Part shown: piece by piece, positions 26,175-34,667 of the stretch
How the letters are laid out: every line of letters starts with the position of its first letter
Position numbering within the stretch: position 1 is the stretch's first letter
From: Haloferax marinisediminis
GTDB lineage: Archaea; Halobacteriota; Halobacteria; Halobacteriales; Haloferacaceae
Reading direction: 5' to 3'
NCBI RefSeq assembly: GCF_009674585.1
Contig: NZ_WKJP01000001.1
Span: forward strand, 1,488,001-1,552,000
Length of the DNA stretch: 64,000 bases
Notes under the pieces: model-generated
What the model was told of the DNA's origin: nothing
Database searches by the model: none
The model's input: the letters and a program-made list of their open reading frames with translations, nothing else
Made by a program: the position numbers and the translations under genes

Positions 26175-27248
26175 TCACGTCATCGCGTCGGAGCGAATCT
26201 CTGGATTTTCACGGACGAACGCGACTAACTCGGAGACGTAGGACTCGAACGCCGGCGGTTCGATACCGGTTCCCGAGAGGTGTTTTCGCGCGTTTCCACC
26301 GACGTAGCGAGTCGGGTGCGTGAAGTACGGAAGCGTCTCGGGTTCGATATCGACGACGTCTCTGAGTGTCTCCCACCGGTGTAGTGCTGACTGTGTCACC
26401 CCAACTGGTGTCGGTACGGGGACACCGACGCGGTCTGTGGCGTCCAGGAGCATCCGGACGAACTCGCGAATCGTCGGTGGATTCGGGTCGCACAACTGGT
26501 AGGTGACGTTCTTCGAACGGTCGAGTTGCGAGAGGTAGTCGATGGCGTCGACGACGTAGTCCCGCGGGACGACGTTCAACTCGCTCGCGTCGGGGTCACC
26601 GAGCCGGGGAACGACTGCGACTCGTGGTTGCCGGAGCAATAACTGAATCAAGTAGTAGGGGCCGTCGTACTTCTGGGTCTCTCCGGTTCGACTGTCGCCG
26701 ACGACGATAGCCGGCCGATAGACGGTCGCCGGAACCTCGTCCATTCGGTCGCGGACGAGGACTTCGGCGTGGAACTTCGTCTCTTCGTAGTGGTTGTTGA
26801 ACGACTGTCCCACGTCGAGGTCGGATTCGGTGAAGACGCCGTCGTACCGGCCGCTGACGTAACACGTGCTGACGTAATGGAGTCGGTCGACACCCGCGGA
26901 TTCGGCGAAGTCGAGGACGTGTCGCGTTCCGTCGACGTTGACCGCCTGTCCGACGTCGGGCGAGACGGCGAGGTCGTAGACGGCGGCGAGGTGGAACACC
27001 TCCGTCACGCGCGATTCGAGGTCGGTGCGCGTCGTCTCCGAGAGTCCGAGCGCGGGGTCGGTGATGTCGCCTTCGACGAGTGTGAGTGTCTCGTTCCACT
27101 CCGGGCCGAGGAGGTCAGCGGCGCGTGACACTGCCGCATCACGATAGCGTGGTTGGACGAGACAGACGAGTTCGTCGGTCCGGTCGGCGAGGCGTTCGAC
27201 CAGTGCGCTCCCCAGAAACCCGGGAAAACCGGTGAGGAAGACGGTCAT
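26175..27248 (-). CDS. NAD(P)-dependent FAR-like (thioester reductase-type) SDR
   Basis: This 357-residue extended SDR starts with the nucleotide-binding motif TGFPGFLGSALVERL (residues 6-20, the form found in fatty acyl-CoA and thioester reductases). The active site YEETK has Tyr154 and Lys158 with the earlier VSTCYVSGRY serine/threonine region. The FHLAAVYDLAV block is also typical of this subgroup. It may reduce an acyl thioester to an aldehyde. Its ATG overlaps the stop of the upstream aldehyde dehydrogenase by 4 nt (ATGA), so the two are translated together. It is convergent with samp1. Confidence 0.78.
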   Translation of the reverse strand: MTVFLTGFPGFLGSALVERLADRTDELVCLVQPRYRDAAVSRAADLLGPEWNETLTLVEGDITDPALGLSETTRTDLESRVTEVFHLAAVYDLAVSPDVGQAVNVDGTRHVLDFAESAGVDRLHYVSTCYVSGRYDGVFTESDLDVGQSFNNHYEETKFHAEVLVRDRMDEVPATVYRPAIVVGDSRTGETQKYDGPYYLIQLLLRQPRVAVVPRLGDPDASELNVVPRDYVVDAIDYLSQLDRSKNVTYQLCDPNPPTIREFVRMLLDATDRVGVPVPTPVGVTQSALHRWETLRDVVDIEPETLPYFTHPTRYVGGNARKHLSGTGIEPPAFESYVSELVAFVRENPEIRSDAMT

Positions 27249-28810
27249 GGAAGCGCCTCTGAGATGCGTTTCCAGACGCGGAGGCCGAGTGTCGCGCCCT
27301 CGGCCCAGACCTGTTTTCCGCGCTTCGGCGGCGAGAGGAGCCCCAGTCGTTGGGTCGCAACCGTCTGTGACTCCGTGTACTTGAGCAGACCGTGACGGCC
27401 GTGGCGACGGCCGATACCGGACGCTTTCATCCCTCCCATCGGCGCGTCGATGGACGCCCACGCTGCGGCGTAGGCTTCGTTGACATTGACGGTCCCCACC
27501 TCGAGTCGTGCGGCGACCTGTTCGCCACGTTGGGTTCGTTCCGTCCAGACGCTCGCGTTCAACCCGTACGCGGAGTCGTTCGCGCGCTCGATAGCCTCGG
27601 AGACGCTCTCGACCTCGTACAGCGAGACGACCGGGCCGAACGTCTCTTCGTCGGCGAGCGTCATCTCCGGCGTCACGTCGGTCACGATTGTCGGTTCGTA
27701 GAAGTACGGGCCGAGGTCTGGCCGGGCGCGCCCCCCTGTGAGGACTGTCGCGCCCTTCTCGACGGCATCTTCGACGTGGGACTCGACTTTCTCCAGCAAC
27801 TCACGGTCGAGAAGCGAGCCGACGTCGTGGTCGTAATCGTACCCTGCATCGAGCGTCAGTCCGCGCGTCTCTCGAACGAGTGCGTCGCGGAAGTCGTCGG
27901 CGACTGCCTCGTGGACGTAGATTCGTTCGAGAGAGATGCACAGTTGCCCTGCGTTGGCGAAACATCCCCGGACTGCTCCGCGAGCGGCTTTCTCTACGTC
28001 GGCGTCGTCGAGGACCAACAGAGGGTTCTTTCCGCCCAGTTCGAGCGAGCACGCCGTGAGGTGACGACCTGCGGTTTCGGCGACGATGCGACCAACGTCC
28101 GTACTCCCAGTGAAACTCACGTAGTCGACGCCTTCGATGAGCGGGTCACCGAGTGTCGGCCCCTCACCCGTCACGACCTGAAAGACGTCCTCTGGAAGGC
28201 CGCACTCGCGGAGGAGTTCGAGCGCCCAGAGTGCCGTAAACGGTGTTCCCTCGTCAGGTTTGAGGACGATTGCGTTCCCTGCGAGTAAGGCCGGAATGGA
28301 CTCCGAGACAGACAGTGAGAGCGGGTAGTTCCACGGCGAGATGATGCCGACGACGCCGACGGGGTGGTGATGTTCGACGGCCTTCGTCAGCAGTGGTATC
28401 GCACCCGTTCGTTGTTTCGACGTGAGTGCTCTGTCGGCGTGGTTCGCGTAGTATCTGGCCGTCGCGGCAGCGTCGAGCACCTCTTCGAGCGCGTCTGCGC
28501 GTGCTTTGCCCGTCTCGGTTTGGATCACGTCGAGCAGCGACTCGCGACGGTCGAGGAGGGCGTCGTGAAATCGGCTGAAGACGGCGACTCGGTCTTCGAT
28601 TGGCCACGTGGCCCACTCGGTGCCCGCCGTCCGCGCATCGGAAACTGCCGCTCGAACGTCGTCGGGCGTACACAGTGGGACTTCGCCGACGACACTGTCG
28701 TCGTACGGGGCACGAACGGGAAGATCAGGACGGTCGTCGAGAGGAGAGACGAGTCGGGCGAGTTCGTCCAGTCGGGTTGCGGAGACCGGAGCGGAGGGGG
28801 CGTTCGTCAT
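27245..28810 (-). CDS. Aldehyde dehydrogenase (NAD(P)+-dependent)
   Basis: This 521-residue enzyme oxidises an aldehyde to the acid. Catalytic Cys291 is in FANAGQLCISLERI, Glu257 in LELGGKNP, Asn161 in ISPWNYP and the coenzyme Lys184 in VLKPDE, so all main active-site residues are present. The family is the succinate-semialdehyde/general ALDH group. A palindromic box ACTATAGT (28832-28839) lies about 26 nt before the ATG at 28810, which favours this start over the ATG at 28819. The downstream reductase overlaps it. Confidence 0.9.
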   Translation of the reverse strand: MTNAPSAPVSATRLDELARLVSPLDDRPDLPVRAPYDDSVVGEVPLCTPDDVRAAVSDARTAGTEWATWPIEDRVAVFSRFHDALLDRRESLLDVIQTETGKARADALEEVLDAAATARYYANHADRALTSKQRTGAIPLLTKAVEHHHPVGVVGIISPWNYPLSLSVSESIPALLAGNAIVLKPDEGTPFTALWALELLRECGLPEDVFQVVTGEGPTLGDPLIEGVDYVSFTGSTDVGRIVAETAGRHLTACSLELGGKNPLLVLDDADVEKAARGAVRGCFANAGQLCISLERIYVHEAVADDFRDALVRETRGLTLDAGYDYDHDVGSLLDRELLEKVESHVEDAVEKGATVLTGGRARPDLGPYFYEPTIVTDVTPEMTLADEETFGPVVSLYEVESVSEAIERANDSAYGLNASVWTERTQRGEQVAARLEVGTVNVNEAYAAAWASIDAPMGGMKASGIGRRHGRHGLLKYTESQTVATQRLGLLSPPKRGKQVWAEGATLGLRVWKRISEALP

Positions 28811-28829
28811 ACTACCCATACCAGCGAGG

Positions 28830-28841
28830 CGACTATAGTAG
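28830..28841 (-). promoter_or_regulatory. TATA box of the aldehyde dehydrogenase/reductase operon
   Basis: The symmetrical ACTATAGT at 28832-28839 is centred about 26 nt before the ATG at 28810, giving a leaderless start separate from the upstream Rieske gene. Confidence 0.5.
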
Positions 28842-28891
28842 TGATTACACGTCGGGAGAAACTGAGAAGAACGAAAACGAGCGTTCGAGAG

Positions 28892-29737
28892 TTACTCTTC
28901 GGGGCGCGGGAGTGCCGTAAAGAGCGTCTGGACGATAGAGAACGGGTCGTAGACGGACTGGTGGCACTGACAGTAGACACCGTCTTCTGCGTTGAACTTC
29001 GCGGCGTCAGCGGCCTGCTTGTATCCGGGGACACAGCAGAAGTGCGTACACTTGTTGAGCCACGCGATGACACCCTGGTCCGTCGCAGCGGCGAGGAAGT
29101 CGTTGTCCTGTGCTGCTTCCTCGATACGGCTCGAGCGGAGCACCTGAATCGGCATGGTATCTTCGGTGTCCTCTGAACGCCACGTCCCGGTTGCGGGCTT
29201 GCCGAGGCCGGCGCGTCCGATGCCGTTACCCCACGACTCGTAGTCGTCGAAGTCGTTGACGTTCAGTCTGTCACCGTCACTGTAGACTTCCTGCTGCCAC
29301 TCGTATCCGCCGGAGTCGGAGCGGAAGTAGTTGTCAGACTCGAAGTCCGGTGCCATGCCCTCGTAGGACTGCACACCGCAGTACTGGAACCATGCCTGAG
29401 AGTACGTGACACCGGTTCCCTTGTAGTCGTCCGTCTGTGCAACCTGGGCTTCGACACCGCCCTGGGTAATCGTCTGTATTTCCGGCCAGACGCCTTTGAT
29501 GAAGCCCTCGCCGTCGATTTCGATTGGAATGACCGGCATTCCGCGCGGCGCGGGACCGCCGGTGTTCTCGATGGCGTACGCCTGTGTTGGACCGCCACCT
29601 GCGCCCGGTGAGGTGGTTGCGGAGTTGATTGCGGCCGCGCCAGTCGTTCCCACGCCAGCGAGCGCCGCTCCCCCGACGACGCCCTTGACGAACCGACGAC
29701 GACCCGAATCGGCGGGGTACTTGTCGCTATCGCTCAT
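28892..29737 (-). CDS. Rieske 2Fe-2S protein, Tat exported
   Basis: This 281-residue protein has a twin-arginine motif (SGRRRFVKG) and a hydrophobic helix (GVVGGAALAGVGTTGAAAI), so it is probably exported folded by Tat and stays anchored. Near the C-terminus the Rieske cluster ligands are Cys230-x-His232 and Cys256-x2-His259, with Cys235 and Cys258 placed to form the stabilising disulfide. The large middle insertion (about 95-195) is acidic and Tyr/Gly-rich, as in haloarchaeal bc-type Rieske proteins. No cytochrome b gene is in the window, so the partner is unknown. Confidence 0.88.
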   Translation of the reverse strand: MSDSDKYPADSGRRRFVKGVVGGAALAGVGTTGAAAINSATTSPGAGGGPTQAYAIENTGGPAPRGMPVIPIEIDGEGFIKGVWPEIQTITQGGVEAQVAQTDDYKGTGVTYSQAWFQYCGVQSYEGMAPDFESDNYFRSDSGGYEWQQEVYSDGDRLNVNDFDDYESWGNGIGRAGLGKPATGTWRSEDTEDTMPIQVLRSSRIEEAAQDNDFLAAATDQGVIAWLNKCTHFCCVPGYKQAADAAKFNAEDGVYCQCHQSVYDPFSIVQTLFTALPRPEE

Positions 29738-29759
29738 ACCCTGAAGTTCGACCCGTCCA

Positions 29760-29767
29760 GTAAAAGC
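29760..29767 (-). promoter_or_regulatory. TATA box of the Rieske gene
   Basis: On the minus strand CTTTTACT lies about 26 nt before the ATG at 29737, the expected distance for a leaderless transcript. Confidence 0.5.
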
Positions 29768-29929
29768 GTGACGAATCCACCGTGTTAGTACACCCCACGA
29801 AATCACCGCCCTCAGTAGTGTGGGATACTAATAACGCGGATTTTGGCGTTTGGAGTGAAATTCACCAGTCGTTTACAAACATTCGTTTAGAACGTCATTT
29901 CGGGCAATTTTTCGACCGTACTCGTGGAC

Positions 29930-29957
29930 TTTTACAATGAGTACTCATATTCGAGTA
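29930..29957 (+). promoter_or_regulatory. ppc promoter with palindrome over the start site
   Basis: TTTTACAA (29930-29937) is placed about 26 nt before the ATG at 29962. Between them lie the perfect 8-bp palindrome GAGTACTC (29939-29946) and an overlapping inverted repeat TACTC-N6-GAGTA (29942-29957). A protein bound here would block transcription initiation. The rest of the 224-nt gap holds no gene. Confidence 0.5.
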
Positions 29958-29961
29958 GGAG

Positions 29962-32655
29962 ATGCGATTGCACACCAGAGACGTCAGACAGGACGTCCGC
30001 GAGCTTGGGGCGTTGCTCGGGGACGTTCTGGAGGCACAGACCTCTACGGCGTCGTTCGAGACGGTCGAGGAGCTTCGACAGGCGGCCATCGCCTATCGAA
30101 AAGGTGAGTCGGGGTCCCGCGAGAAACTCTACGACGTCGTGGGTGACCTCGACCCGGAACGTGAGAGTATCGTCGCACGCGCGTTCACGACCTACTTCGA
30201 ACTCATCAACCTCGCCGAAGAGCGAGAACGGGTTCGAGTCATCCGCGAGGCGTCACAGGAAGGTACCCTCGCCGATGGTATCCTCGCCACACTCGATTCC
30301 CTCCACGAGGACGACGTCGACGAAGAACTTCTCGAACAGGTACTCGAAGACATCCTCATCGAACCGACGTTCACGGCGCACCCGACGGAGGCCCGCCGAA
30401 AGACGGTCAAGGCCAAACTCCGCTCGATTGCGAACCGGTTGGAGACCCTCGACGAACGCCGTCTCACCGACCTCGAAAACGACCAGGAGTGGCGCCACGT
30501 CGTCGCCGAGGTAACGAGTCTCTGGCAGACCTCGCAGGTCCGGAACCGACGCCCGGAACCGACCGACGAGGCTCGAAACGTCCAGTGGTACCTCGAAAAC
30601 ATCCTCTTCGACGTCGTCGGCGAAGTGTACGAAGAACTCGAAGAAGAGTTCCACAACGAGTATCCAGACCTCGACGTCCCGAAACTGTTCGAATTCCGCT
30701 CGTGGGCAGGGTCTGACCGCGACGGCAACCCGTTCGTCACGCCCGAGGTCACAGAAGAGACGCTCGCCCGCCAGCGCAGCGTCGCTCTCGAGAAGTACAG
30801 TAGCGCGCTCAAACGTCTCTCCGGTGTGCTGAGTCAGGACGCGACACGAATCGACCCCGGGTACGAACTCGAACGGTCGCTGAAAGCCGACCGAGAACTG
30901 CTCCCCGTCGTGGCCGAAGAAGCGGACGAACGGTATCCGGACGAGCCGTATCGACAGAAACTGAAACTGATGCGCGAGCGTCTCCGCCGCATCGAAGACG
31001 TCCGCCCCAACGGGTACAGCCACGCGGCCGAACTGATGTCCGACCTCGAAGTCATCGACACCAGCCTCCGTGGAGCCGGTGCCGGACAGGTCGCCGACGT
31101 GTACGTCGAACCGTTGATGCGACAGGTCGACACCTTCGGCTTCACACTCGCCAGTCTGGACCTCCGCGACCACCAGAAAAACCACACCAAGGCGGTTCAC
31201 GAGGCACTCGCACACGAGGGCATCGACTACTACAGTCGGTCGGAAGACGAGCGCGTCGAACTCCTCACCGATGCGATTCTCCAGAACGAGCCGATTATCG
31301 ACCTCGAAGACCCCGGAGAACTCTCTGAGACGGCGGAACGCGTCCTCCAACTGTTCCGCAAACTCGGCGAGTGGCAGCGTGAGTACGGCGTCGCCGCCAT
31401 CGACACCTACTGTATCTCGATGACCGAAGAGCCGTCGCACGCCCTCGAAGTGCTCTTCCTCGCCGACCAAGCGGGCGTCGTCTCACTCCCAGACCACTGT
31501 GGTATCGACGTGGTTCCGTTGTTAGAGACCGAGTCGGCACTGAACGGTGCGCGCCGTATCATGGGCACGCTGTTCGAAAACGAGGCGTACGAACAGGCGC
31601 TCGCCGCACGGAACAACGTCCAGGAGATTATGCTGGGCTACTCCGACTCCAACAAAGAAAACGGATTCCTCGCAGCCAACTGGGACCTCTACAAGAACCA
31701 ACGCCGTCTCGCGGACATTTGCGACGACTTCGACGTGACGATGCGGTTGTTCCACGGCCGCGGTGGGTCTATCTCCCGCGGTGGCGGCCCGATGAACGAG
31801 GCGATGCTGGCGCTTCCGAACGAGACCATCACCGGGCAGATCAAGTTCACCGAACAGGGCGAGGCAATCGCCGAGAAGTACGCCAATCCGCGCATCGCCG
31901 AGCGCAACCTCGAACAGATGCTCAACGCCCAGATTCGCGCCCGCCTGAACGCAATTCGTGAACCCGAAGAAGACGTGCCCGACCGATGGGTCGACGCCAT
32001 GGACACGATGGCCGCCGCCGCCCGCGACGAGTACCGCGACCTCCTCGAATCAGAGGGCTTCGTCTCCTACTTCGAGCAGGCGACACCCATCACCGTCATC
32101 GAGGAACTCAACCTCGGGTCTCGCCCGGCCTCTCGGAGCGGTGAGCGTACTGTCGAAGACCTCCGCGCCATCCCGTGGGTGTTCTCGTGGACGCAGTCGC
32201 GGTGCATCCTTCCCGGATGGTACTCACTCGCCGCCGGTGTCAACGCCTACCTCGACGACGGTGGCACCCTCGAAACGGTTCGCGAGATGTACGACGAGTG
32301 GCCGTTCTTCCGCAGCACCCTCGACAACGCGGCGATGTCGCTCGCCCGCACGGACCTCGAAATCGCCACCGAGTACGCGAACCTCGCAGACGCCGAACTC
32401 CGTGAAGAGTTCTTCCCGCGACTCGAAACCGAGTACGAGGACGCCGCCAGCCTGATGCTGGAAATCAGCGGACGGAGCGACCTGCTAAAACGTGAGTGGC
32501 TACAGGAGAGCCTCGAACGCCGGAACCCGTACGTCGACCCGCTGAACCTGCTGCAAACGCACCTGCTCGCACAGACTCACCGGACCGACGACGAAGAACG
32601 AACCCTGCGGCTCACCGTCAAAGGAATCGCCGCTGGGATGAAAAACACGGGCTAA
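29962..32655 (+). CDS. ppc: Phosphoenolpyruvate carboxylase
   Basis: This 897-residue enzyme fixes bicarbonate onto PEP to give oxaloacetate and feeds the citric-acid cycle. The catalytic His140 is in FTAHPTEARRKTV. The second signature GYSDSNKENGFLAANW, the glycine-rich FHGRGGSISRGGGP with the PEP-binding arginine, and the C-terminal end KNTG are all intact. It is the long bacterial-type enzyme, not the short archaeal PpcA. Its own promoter has a palindrome at the start site. Confidence 0.96.
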   Translation: MRLHTRDVRQDVRELGALLGDVLEAQTSTASFETVEELRQAAIAYRKGESGSREKLYDVVGDLDPERESIVARAFTTYFELINLAEERERVRVIREASQEGTLADGILATLDSLHEDDVDEELLEQVLEDILIEPTFTAHPTEARRKTVKAKLRSIANRLETLDERRLTDLENDQEWRHVVAEVTSLWQTSQVRNRRPEPTDEARNVQWYLENILFDVVGEVYEELEEEFHNEYPDLDVPKLFEFRSWAGSDRDGNPFVTPEVTEETLARQRSVALEKYSSALKRLSGVLSQDATRIDPGYELERSLKADRELLPVVAEEADERYPDEPYRQKLKLMRERLRRIEDVRPNGYSHAAELMSDLEVIDTSLRGAGAGQVADVYVEPLMRQVDTFGFTLASLDLRDHQKNHTKAVHEALAHEGIDYYSRSEDERVELLTDAILQNEPIIDLEDPGELSETAERVLQLFRKLGEWQREYGVAAIDTYCISMTEEPSHALEVLFLADQAGVVSLPDHCGIDVVPLLETESALNGARRIMGTLFENEAYEQALAARNNVQEIMLGYSDSNKENGFLAANWDLYKNQRRLADICDDFDVTMRLFHGRGGSISRGGGPMNEAMLALPNETITGQIKFTEQGEAIAEKYANPRIAERNLEQMLNAQIRARLNAIREPEEDVPDRWVDAMDTMAAAARDEYRDLLESEGFVSYFEQATPITVIEELNLGSRPASRSGERTVEDLRAIPWVFSWTQSRCILPGWYSLAAGVNAYLDDGGTLETVREMYDEWPFFRSTLDNAAMSLARTDLEIATEYANLADAELREEFFPRLETEYEDAASLMLEISGRSDLLKREWLQESLERRNPYVDPLNLLQTHLLAQTHRTDDEERTLRLTVKGIAAGMKNTG

Positions 32656-32703
32656 TTCGACACCTCGGCCACCAACCGAGGCCGTCGACCCGTCCGCGAA
32701 CCG

Positions 32704-32871
32704 TTACGCGCGCCGCAGGTCGTACGCATTCGAACAGACCGGACAGGTCTGCCGCGCGATACGGTATTCGCTCTTGAGGCGTTGCCGAACGCCGTCGAAA
32801 TCGGCGTTACCTTCGTAGCTCGATTCTACTTGCTGTCCACAGTGTGGGCACACCACCACCACCGACGCCAT
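32704..32871 (-). CDS. Zinc-ribbon microprotein (55 aa)
   Basis: This 55-codon minus-strand frame runs from ATG at 32871 to TAA at 32704. It contains CPHCGQQVESSY near the start and CPVCSNAYDLRR at the end, which gives four cysteines in two CPxC knuckles and predicts one zinc ribbon. Small CPxCG-type proteins are abundant in haloarchaea and several are needed for stress responses, but this one has no known role. It lies convergent to ppc with a 48-nt gap. Confidence 0.72.
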   Translation of the reverse strand: MASVVVVCPHCGQQVESSYEGNADFDGVRQRLKSEYRIARQTCPVCSNAYDLRRA

Positions 32872-33093
32872 AATTGACGGTAGGGGAGTATTCGTGATAT
32901 ATGTTTACCCTCGTTGTGAACGACTCGCACACCAAACTAGAGTCTGCCGAAAATAAGAGTGCTGAGGCGTCTAACTCGCAAATGAGGATATCTCAAAATG
33001 GCTAGTTTCAGCCATTATTTGTCGGATTAAAGCCGCCTCGACCCTGATATATCAAGCTAAATTCTGTGGAAAACGCGGTTCGACCTTGATATC
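32872..33093. other. AT-rich intergenic region between the zinc-ribbon gene and the aldo/keto reductase
   Basis: About 220 nt with no gene seen. It includes an inverted repeat at 32997-33016 and two similar 18-nt blocks, TCGACCCTGATATATCAA (33036-33053) and TCGACCTTGATATCTCAG (about 33080-33098), differing at four positions. The second runs into the reductase stop codon. The region near 32875-32900 should contain the promoter of the zinc-ribbon gene. Confidence 0.4.
32997..33016 (-). terminator. Possible hairpin terminator of the aldo/keto reductase gene
   Basis: AATGGCT and AGCCATT (7 bp, 6-nt loop) lie about 80 nt beyond the reductase stop on the minus strand and are followed there by TTTT. 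An operator for the zinc-ribbon gene is the other option. Confidence 0.35.
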
Positions 33094-33894
33094 TCAGACG
33101 CGATTCCACGGTGCTTCGTCGAAGTCGACGATGCGGTGGTCGGTTTCGATGTCGTCGATGGCAGCGATGTCCTCGTCGCTCAGTTCGAGTTCGAGTGCAG
33201 CGAAGTTGTCACGGATGTGGTCGGGCGTGGCCGCCTTTGGAATCGCCGTCGCGCCCTTCGCCAGAACCCACGCGAGAGAGACCTGTGCAGGTGAGACCTC
33301 GTGTTTCTCGGCAATCTCGACGATGGTGTCGTTTTCGGCGACCTCGTTACGTGCAATCGGCGAGTACGCGACGAGGTGGTGGTCGTACTCGTCGGCGAGT
33401 GCGAGGAGTTCTTCCTGGGGGAGCAGTGGGTGCATCTCCACCTGATGAGCGAACACGGGGGCATCGAGTTTCTCGATGGCCGATTCGAGTTGGTCGGGAC
33501 GGAAGTTGCTCAGGCCGATGTTGGCGATGAGACCCTCCTCGTAGAGTTCGTCGAGGGCCGAGAGCGTCTCTTCGTCGTCGTAGGCGTCGAGTGGCCAGTG
33601 GACGTACAACAGGTCGATGGTGTCGACGCCGAGTTTGTCGGCCGACTCGCGAGCGGTCTGAATTGCGTCGTCGTAGCCGAGGTTTTCAGGTTTGAGCTTC
33701 GTCGCCACGAACACGTCGTCGATGTCCACGTCTGACTCGGCGAGTGCCTCACCGACGTACTCCTCGTTGTTGTACATCTGGGCCGTGTCGATGCTGCGAT
33801 AGCCGACGTCGAGGGCGGTTGTGACCGCAGAGACACACTCGTCTCGGTCTTCGAGTTTGTACGTGCCAAAGCCGAGTTGCGGGAAGTCTTTCAT
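33094..33894 (-). CDS. Aldo/keto reductase
   Basis: This 266-residue NADPH-dependent reductase has the catalytic tetrad Asp36 (SIDTAQMY), Tyr41, Lys66 (VATKLKPE) and His99 (LLYVHWPLD). The C-terminal NADP-binding segment AIPKAATPDHIRDNFAALEL is also present. It belongs to the prokaryotic AKR group near 2,5-diketo-D-gluconate reductases; the natural substrate is not determined. The start at 33894 (MKDFPQLGFGTYKL) fits the family. A perfect palindrome lies 3 nt upstream of the start codon. Confidence 0.9.
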   Translation of the reverse strand: MKDFPQLGFGTYKLEDRDECVSAVTTALDVGYRSIDTAQMYNNEEYVGEALAESDVDIDDVFVATKLKPENLGYDDAIQTARESADKLGVDTIDLLYVHWPLDAYDDEETLSALDELYEEGLIANIGLSNFRPDQLESAIEKLDAPVFAHQVEMHPLLPQEELLALADEYDHHLVAYSPIARNEVAENDTIVEIAEKHEVSPAQVSLAWVLAKGATAIPKAATPDHIRDNFAALELELSDEDIAAIDDIETDHRIVDFDEAPWNRV

Positions 33895-33896
33895 AC

Positions 33897-33910
33897 ACGA
33901 GTGGACTCGT
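33897..33910. promoter_or_regulatory. 14-bp palindrome at the start of the aldo/keto reductase gene
   Basis: ACGAGT-GG-ACTCGT is perfectly symmetrical and ends 2 nt from the reductase start codon. If the mRNA is leaderless, a protein bound here would cover the transcription start. Confidence 0.4.
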
Positions 33911-33982
33911 TGAAGAGGGTCAAGTTCTGCGGTAGCGGAAGTCCGTGAGTACACTTACACTCTCGCCGCTAGTTGTCGAACT

Positions 33983-34540
33983 ATGCCCTCTGAGAAGGAG
34001 AAGATGCTCGCGGGCGAGTTGTACGACGCGAGTGACCCGGAACTCGTCGCAGAGCGCAGGCGCGCGCGACGACTCACGCGCCTGTTCAACGACACCGAGG
34101 AGACGGAACTCGACCGGCGCGAAGAACTCGTCCGCGAACTCTTCGGTGACGTTGGCGACTCCCTCGAAATCGAACCGACGTTCCGCTGCGACTACGGCTA
34201 CAACATTAGCGTCGGCGACAACTTCTTCGCCAACTTCGACTGCGTCTTCCTCGACGTCTGCCCCATCACTATCGGCGACAACGCCGGACTCGGCCCCGGC
34301 GTCCACATCTACACGGCGACACACCCACTCGACGCAGCAGAACGAATCAAAGGCCCCGAATCAGGGGAACCGGTCACGATTGGCGACAACGCGTGGATTG
34401 GCGGACGCGCAGTCATCAATCCGGGCGTCACCATCGGCGACGACGTGGTGGTCGCCTCGGGGTCGGTCGTGACGAAAGACGTGCCGGATAGTGTGATCGT
34501 CGGTGGGAATCCGGCACGAGTCGTCAAAGAACTCGACTGA
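33983..34540 (+). CDS. Sugar O-acetyltransferase (maltose acetyltransferase type)
   Basis: This 185-residue protein has the N-terminal Mac domain ([31 protein letters not shown]) and a left-handed beta helix of hexapeptide repeats (about 70-175). The catalytic His is in [12 protein letters not shown]. This is the LacA/Maa family, which acetylates sugars such as maltose or glucose from acetyl-CoA. A box CTTACA (33954-33959) about 26 nt before the ATG marks the promoter, shared as a divergent region with the aldo/keto reductase. Confidence 0.88.
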   Translation: MPSEKEKMLAGELYDASDPELVAERRRARRLTRLFNDTEETELDRREELVRELFGDVGDSLEIEPTFRCDYGYNISVGDNFFANFDCVFLDVCPITIGDNAGLGPGVHIYTATHPLDAAERIKGPESGEPVTIGDNAWIGGRAVINPGVTIGDDVVVASGSVVTKDVPDSVIVGGNPARVVKELD

Positions 34541-34667
34541 CAACCAAACTGACCGACGGGGAACCAGCTCGCTGTGTCACGATTCCTCAGATATCGCCCA
34601 TGTGCGGTTCTCTGGCACACGATGATGGCTCCGAAATCGTTTTGAAGTACGCTCGCACACGGTCAGT

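Noticed and set aside
30253-31470. Long minus-strand frame inside ppc
   Set aside because: PEP carboxylase motifs are intact on the plus strand, and the antisense protein has no family features.
33036-33098. Pair of similar 18-nt blocks near the aldo/keto reductase stop
   Set aside because: Two copies with four mismatches, one of them running into coding sequence, are too weak to call a functional repeat.
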